In this document: piece after piece, positions 63,949 through 64,000 of the stretch
Position numbering within the stretch: position 1 is the stretch's first letter
How the letters are laid out: the number at the start of each line of letters is the position of its first letter
Assembly (NCBI GenBank): GCA_000708835.1
Contig: DF237101.1
Coordinates: 89,516-153,515, forward strand
Direction of reading: 5' to 3'
Length of the DNA stretch: 64,000 nt
Source: Klebsormidium nitens
Taxonomy: Eukaryota; Streptophyta; Klebsormidiophyceae; Klebsormidiales; Klebsormidiaceae
The notes under the pieces: generated by a model
What the model saw: the letters and a program-made list of their open reading frames with translations, nothing else
The model's database searches: none
Told to the model about the DNA's origin: nothing
Made by a program: the position numbers and the translations under genes

Positions 63949-64000
63949 CCTACTACCCGGAGCAAACAATCGTAAATAGAAGGGAGTGTGAATAAGATAG

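Overview
The window is nuclear DNA from a eukaryote of the green lineage. The genes have many GT-AG introns, long intergenic stretches and roughly even base composition. Several products point to a plant-like genome: a nuclear CcmA-type ABC ATPase, a plant-type DEAD-box helicase, a DnaJ-type zinc-finger protein ending in a plant-like four-motif block, a cyanobacterial-type LpxB-like protein with a transit-peptide-like leader, and a hybrid histidine kinase. A streptophyte alga such as Klebsormidium would fit; this is inference from gene content, not from a search. Exons below were read by eye and accepted when splice consensus, reading phase and protein family agreed.

Layout. 0.5-1.35 kb (-): partial acidic protein. 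1.5-2.6 kb: two inverted 285-bp-class MITEs, one broken by an assembly gap, then a foldback element. 2.88-7.24 kb (+): UBE3D-like ubiquitin ligase, six exons. 9.19-20.08 kb (-): hybrid histidine kinase with a dCache-like sensor, at least twelve exons, with mobile elements and repeats in its introns. 23.08-23.87 kb (-): 63-residue membrane microprotein. 25.18-30.53 kb (+): LpxB-like protein, seven exons. 31.27-33.18 kb (-): unrecognised gene. 34.88-39.17 kb (+): Lnt-like carbon-nitrogen hydrolase. 40.39-40.96 kb (-): frame-broken reading frame. 41.66-43.05 kb (-): intronless F-box/LRR-like protein. 43.81-48.02 kb (+): CcmA. 50.06-56.04 kb (-): DEAD-box helicase, twelve exons. 56.57-58.21 kb (+): DnaJ-type zinc-finger protein. 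59.36-61.79 kb (-): type II membrane glycosyltransferase. 62.0-64.0 kb: no gene seen, a TA-flanked MITE and a GC-rich inverted repeat.

The genes look like independent housekeeping or signalling loci. Two divergent pairs share short intergenic regions (F-box/CcmA, 757 bp; helicase/zinc-finger, 528 bp). The LpxB-like and Lnt-like genes, both of bacterial envelope-lipid ancestry, lie 4.3 kb apart with one unrecognised gene between them.

Two themes stand out. First, a family of 175-200-bp foldback elements shares a G-rich core but each copy has private inverted arms; three copies have exact 9-bp target duplications. Second, tandem arrays repeatedly duplicate 3' splice sites directly upstream of real exons, seen four times in three genes, plus a triplicated terminal-exon end in CcmA.
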